From positions 1 through 64,000 of the forward strand of contig JAWSVM010000012.1 in the NCBI GenBank assembly GCA_033851915.1: a DNA stretch of 64,000 nt, read 5' to 3'. The position numbers and the translations under genes are program-made. The DNA comes from UBA1672 sp033851915. Lineage in GTDB: Bacteria; Pseudomonadota; Alphaproteobacteria; Micavibrionales; Micavibrionaceae. This document shows positions 60,114-64,000 of the stretch, one piece after another; position 1 is the stretch's first letter; each line of letters begins with the position of its first letter. The notes beneath the pieces were generated by a model. That model ran no database searches and was not told the origin of the DNA. It saw only the letters and a program-made list of their open reading frames with translations.

Positions 60114-63100
60114 ATGATCCAATTCGCAAGCCTTCGGCTAAGTGGTTTTAAATCATTTGTCGATAAGACAGAATTAGAAATCGGACCGGGGTTAAACGGC
60201 ATAGTTGGCCCCAATGGTTGCGGAAAATCGAATCTGGTCGAAGCCTTACGTTGGGTTATGGGTGAAAGCTCCGCAAAACGCATGCGTGGCTCAGGAATGG
60301 AGGATGTTATATTCTCCGGCACCGACAGACGAAGTGCACGAAACTTTGCCGAAGTATCCCTATTGCTCAACAACACATCCCGCACCGCGCCTGCGGCCTA
60401 CAATAACAATGACGACATCGAAGTTATCCGTAAGATTGAACGAGATAAAGGCTCTGGTTATAAGATTAATGGAAAGCATGCACGCGCGCGTGATGTGCAA
60501 ATGCTCTTCGCTGATACGGTAACAGGCTCAAACTCTCCATCGCTTGTTTCGCAGGGACATGTCACGCGTATGATCAATGCAAAACCGCAAGATCGCCGCC
60601 TTATTTTGGAAGAATCAGCAGGTATCGCAGGACTATATGCCCGCAGGCACGAGGCTGAGTTACGCCTGAAAGCAACTGATACAAACCTGATACGCGTGGA
60701 TGACATTTTAGGCAGCATGGAAACACGTCTAAACTCTTTGAAACGCCAAACAAAGCAAGCGAGCAGATATAAGAACCTCAGCGCGCAAATCCGTCAATTC
60801 GAATTGATTATTACCTATCTTGAATGGCAGCAAATAATAAATAAGCAAAAAGAGATAACAAAAGCATTCTCGGTTGCAGAAAGCCTCGTTGCGGAAAATT
60901 TAGGCACCGTAACCCAGCTGACTAAAACACAGAATACACAGATTGAAGAGCTCCCCACTCTACGTAAAACCGAGGCCGAGCTTTCTGCCAAGTTGCAAAA
61001 ACATAAATTGGACTTCGAAAGATTAGAGAGTGAAGCAGAACGCCATCAAAACGATCTGCAAGAAACAAAAGCGCAAATGCATCAAGCCAACATTGATGCA
61101 CAACACGAAGAAAAAACACTGGAAGAAAGTTCAACCTTACTTGAACGCACAGAAGTTGAGCATAAAGACTTGTTGGAAGAACAAGGCAACGACTCACAGA
61201 CACAAAAAACATATCAGAAAATAAAAGATGACTTAAAAGTAAAAGTCATAGAATTGGAAGAACGCTTCACCGCCCTGAAAGAAAGTGCAGCAGAAAGCCG
61301 CGCCCGTGAAGAGTCGCTCAAGAACCAAATTGAACGCCACAATACACAACTTACCACCCTTTCACACCGTAAGGGGCGCGCGCAAACAGAAATGGACCTT
61401 TTGGTTATCGACGAAGACAGCCGTAAGAAAATTATATTACTGGAAGAAAAAACAGCAGCATTAGAAGAACAGCTTCAAGGCTTAAACAATCAAACAGATA
61501 AAACCCGCCAAGATATATCCGGCACTGATGAAAAAGTTGAAGAGGCACGAAGCGCCCTGTCAGAAATAGAAAAGAAACACGCAGAATTTATTGCCGAAAT
61601 TTCTGTCTTGGAGCAATTCTTCCAAAATGATGAAGCACAAAACTTCGCCCCTGTTTTAGATTCTATCGTAACCCAACGGGGTTTTGAGAAAGCACTCTCC
61701 CGCGCATTGGGTGACTCGCTGATGGCATCCGTTGATAATGCTGCGCCAACCAATTGGAAAACATTCGATCACAAAATAACACTTGGAACGCTTCCTGATG
61801 GCGCACAGCCACTACTTCCGCACATCGATGCCCCTAAAGAACTACACGTCACCTTATCGCAAATCGGCTTTGTTGAAGATCAAGAAATGGGCGAGCAGAT
61901 ATCCTCCTCTTTAAAAGCCGGCCAATCTTTGGTATCTGCCGATGGCTATTACTGGCGTTGGGATGGTTACCACGTACAATCACACGCAACGGATCGCCAC
62001 TCTGTGCATCTAGAGCAAAAAAATAAACTTTTGGAGCTTGAAAAGCATCGCGGCAAAATTCAGAAATCTCTTGAATCGCTGCAAGCCACTTTAAACGAGG
62101 TTCTTTCCGAACAAAATGCAGCAAAGCAACGCTATGATACTTTACTTTCTGATATTAAAGCGACAGAGAAGACACTGAAAGATCTCCGCCCTGCCCTGCA
62201 AAAAATAAAAGAGAGAAATCTTCGCGTTGAAAGCGAAAAAAAACGCTATGAAGATCAAATCAAATCCATTGATGAGGATGTCTTATCTATGCAGGAGACC
62301 TTGCAAAAAGACCAGATATCACTGGATGCCATTATTCAAAATCAAGATAATGGAACGCATAGTGAAGATATAATAGATCAAGTCAAAGAAACGCTGGATC
62401 AAGCAAAAGAAGAGCACCAAAAAGCGGTGCGTGAATTCGATATGCTGGCACAAGAACAAAGCACCCGCCGTGCCCGTATTCAAGCCATCGCGGATGAACG
62501 TATCTCCCTTAAAAACAGAACCATCCGCGCGACAGAGCATTTAAAGACCCTGAAAGATCGCATTCAAACACTAACCGAAAAGCTCACTAGCTTAAATGGT
62601 CAGCCCATTAATCTTGAGAATGGGCATGAGGAAATGCTCACCCTTATCAGTAAAATAGAAGCACAAAAAGCAAACGCAGCAGATCAACTTTGCCGCTGTG
62701 AGGAAGATGTATCCCTCACCAACAAAGCATTAAAAGACGCTGAAACAATTTTGGGCAATGCCAGAGAAGAGCGCGCAGGCAACCAAGCCATGCTCAGTGC
62801 CACAAATGAACAACTAAAGGCTTTAGAAGCAACAATAGAAGAAAAACTGGATATCCGCCCGCAAGACTTACTTAAGCATGCCGCCGTTGATTTGGTTAAA
62901 TATCAAACGGATGATCTAGCGAAATTAAAACAAGACAAAGACCAGCTAAACCGTCAGCGCGATGCGATTGGGCCGGTTAACTTACGTGCAGAAGATGAAT
63001 CCAACGAACTTGAAAAAGAATTCACGACATTACTGCATGAGAAAAATGACCTTATTCAAGCGATAGAAGAATTACGCGGCGCGATTAACAAGATTAACAA

Positions 63101-63599
63101 AGAAGCCCGCGAGCGCCTGAAAATTGCCTTCGATCATGTAAATGCACATTTTCAAAGATTATTCGTACGATTATTCGACGGCGGTAAGGCACATTTGGAA
63201 TTAGTCGCATCAGAAGATCCGCTTGGTGCAGGCCTTGAAATATTCGCCCAACCTCCCGGTAAAGCCCTACAATCTCTATCCTTACTTTCCGGTGGTGAGC
63301 AAACGCTAACCTCTATTGCACTCATCTTTGCCATGTTCCTAACCAACCCGTCACCAATTTGTGTTTTGGATGAGATTGACGCCCCGCTTGATGATGCAAA
63401 CGTGGATCGCGTTTGTAATCTTCTCGAAGAAATCGCAGCGCGCGGTGAAACCCGCTTCCTCGTCATCACACATCATCGTTTAAGCATGGCTCGCATGGAT
63501 AGGCTCTATGGTGTCACCATGTCTGAAAAAGGTGTTTCACAGCTTGTTTCTGTCGATTTACAGCAATCATTTGGCTTTATAGATAAGCAGGTTGCATAA
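60114..63599 (+). CDS. smc: SMC chromosome condensation protein
   Basis: 1161 residues. Walker A GPNGCGKSN (about 32-40), two long coiled coils, a hinge around residues 510-640, then LLSGGEQTLTSIALIFA (about 1058) and Walker B CVLDEIDAPLDDAN (about 1080). Compacts and segregates chromosomes with ScpA/ScpB. 48 bp after the DsbA-like gene; followed after 3 bp by atpI. Confidence 0.97.
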   Translation: MIQFASLRLSGFKSFVDKTELEIGPGLNGIVGPNGCGKSNLVEALRWVMGESSAKRMRGSGMEDVIFSGTDRRSARNFAEVSLLLNNTSRTAPAAYNNNDDIEVIRKIERDKGSGYKINGKHARARDVQMLFADTVTGSNSPSLVSQGHVTRMINAKPQDRRLILEESAGIAGLYARRHEAELRLKATDTNLIRVDDILGSMETRLNSLKRQTKQASRYKNLSAQIRQFELIITYLEWQQIINKQKEITKAFSVAESLVAENLGTVTQLTKTQNTQIEELPTLRKTEAELSAKLQKHKLDFERLESEAERHQNDLQETKAQMHQANIDAQHEEKTLEESSTLLERTEVEHKDLLEEQGNDSQTQKTYQKIKDDLKVKVIELEERFTALKESAAESRAREESLKNQIERHNTQLTTLSHRKGRAQTEMDLLVIDEDSRKKIILLEEKTAALEEQLQGLNNQTDKTRQDISGTDEKVEEARSALSEIEKKHAEFIAEISVLEQFFQNDEAQNFAPVLDSIVTQRGFEKALSRALGDSLMASVDNAAPTNWKTFDHKITLGTLPDGAQPLLPHIDAPKELHVTLSQIGFVEDQEMGEQISSSLKAGQSLVSADGYYWRWDGYHVQSHATDRHSVHLEQKNKLLELEKHRGKIQKSLESLQATLNEVLSEQNAAKQRYDTLLSDIKATEKTLKDLRPALQKIKERNLRVESEKKRYEDQIKSIDEDVLSMQETLQKDQISLDAIIQNQDNGTHSEDIIDQVKETLDQAKEEHQKAVREFDMLAQEQSTRRARIQAIADERISLKNRTIRATEHLKTLKDRIQTLTEKLTSLNGQPINLENGHEEMLTLISKIEAQKANAADQLCRCEEDVSLTNKALKDAETILGNAREERAGNQAMLSATNEQLKALEATIEEKLDIRPQDLLKHAAVDLVKYQTDDLAKLKQDKDQLNRQRDAIGPVNLRAEDESNELEKEFTTLLHEKNDLIQAIEELRGAINKINKEARERLKIAFDHVNAHFQRLFVRLFDGGKAHLELVASEDPLGAGLEIFAQPPGKALQSLSLLSGGEQTLTSIALIFAMFLTNPSPICVLDEIDAPLDDANVDRVCNLLEEIAARGETRFLVITHHRLSMARMDRLYGVTMSEKGVSQLVSVDLQQSFGFIDKQVA

Positions 63600-63602
63600 A
63601 TC

Positions 63603-63923
63603 ATGGGTATTCCGGAAGAAACTAAAAAAAAGATGGATGAGCTGGACCAGCGGATAAAAGAAGCCCGCCAAGACCAACAAGAAATCGATGATGCCTACAA
63701 TCCAAGCGATGAAGAGCAATCACCCGACGCCGAAAGAAGCGCGCGCGCAGGCTCTGAATTCCTATCTACAGTCATTGCCGGAGCTTTCTTTGGCTATGGA
63801 ATAGACTGGTACTTTAACTCGACACCTATCGCGATGATCCTCTTCATTCTTCTCGGATTCATCAGTGGAGTCATGCGTGCAAATGCGGCTATGAAAAGAA
63901 ACTCGGAAGAAAATGAAGAATAG
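63603..63923 (+). CDS. atpI: AtpI-like ATP synthase accessory protein
   Basis: 106 residues. Two membrane helices (STVIAGAFFGYGIDWYF; IAMILFILLGFISGVM) with GYGIDWYF...ILF.LLGF..G are AtpI marks; the N-terminal 40 residues are acidic and coiled. AtpI aids assembly of the ATP synthase c-ring. The atpB-E-F genes probably follow outside the window. Confidence 0.85.
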   Translation: MGIPEETKKKMDELDQRIKEARQDQQEIDDAYNPSDEEQSPDAERSARAGSEFLSTVIAGAFFGYGIDWYFNSTPIAMILFILLGFISGVMRANAAMKRNSEENEE

Positions 63924-64000
63924 AGTCTAAACGCCATTGCTTATATGAAAAAAATAGGCTAAAAACGTTAAAATTTTTAAATGCGTACCGTATCTGTGGA

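Overview
This window is chromosomal DNA of an alphaproteobacterium, moderately AT-rich by eye. The evidence is a CcrM-type GANTC methyltransferase with GANTC sites clustered at its promoter, a suf operon led by an Rrf2 regulator, the mutY-dciA-(efp-suhB)-dsbA-smc-atpI neighbourhood, GatCAB, DUF1491, an entericidin-like lipoprotein and an intracellular PHB depolymerase. It encodes chemotaxis and cyclic-di-GMP proteins, so a free-living or facultatively host-associated lifestyle is likelier than a reduced obligate parasite. I cannot name the genus.

Positions 1 to about 8420 are the integrase-proximal end of a prophage inserted at the 5' end of dusA; the other end lies left of the window. Its plus-strand genes are tightly coupled by ATGA/GTGA overlaps. 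They include a protein built on a near-identical 60-bp (20-residue) tandem array, a RecE/YqaJ-like nuclease next to a RecA-fold ATPase (a recombination pair), small zinc-ribbon and unknown phage proteins, a nucleotidyltransferase-like protein, a Lar-like protein and a PrtN-like regulator. They converge on a minus-strand tyrosine integrase. A 175-bp gap at 3551-3725 is rich in inverted repeats and may be a structured RNA.

Positions 9.3-17.5 kb hold a minus-strand suf operon (Rrf2 regulator, sufB, a pterin dehydratase-like gene, two small membrane proteins, sufCDS, two secreted cysteine-rich proteins, sufT, sufA). From 17.6 to 25.7 kb, all on the minus strand, are prfC, a small lipoprotein, DUF1491, Fur, a PAS histidine kinase, a diguanylate cyclase, an unusual tgt, rpmB and a CbiB-like membrane protein.

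From 25.9 to 37.3 kb the plus strand carries a PHB depolymerase with a histone-like lysine-rich tail, a YgjP-like metalloprotease, gatC-gatA-(cysteine-rich gene)-gatB, tRNA-Ser(GCU), a Sel1/coiled-coil/DsbA fusion, a secreted Cache-like protein and a chemoreceptor; ruvX is on the minus strand. Next come a large hybrid kinase and NhaD (minus), then mntR divergent from a manganese ABC transporter operon.

From 46 kb to the end is mostly housekeeping: rplU-rpmA-obgE-proB, an acetyltransferase, pepN-rnhB-ccrM-folB, a secreted unknown, mutY, then dciA-efp-suhB-OmpA-like-DsbA-smc-atpI.

The observations most worth following are the combinatorial 60-bp array, a family of three secreted proteins with a duplicated C/CxC/C pattern (two in the suf operon, one inside gatCAB), a Tgt without its zinc cysteines and with a queuine-type pocket motif, the PhaZ-histone-tail fusion, the Sel1-DsbA fusion and the GANTC cluster at ccrM.
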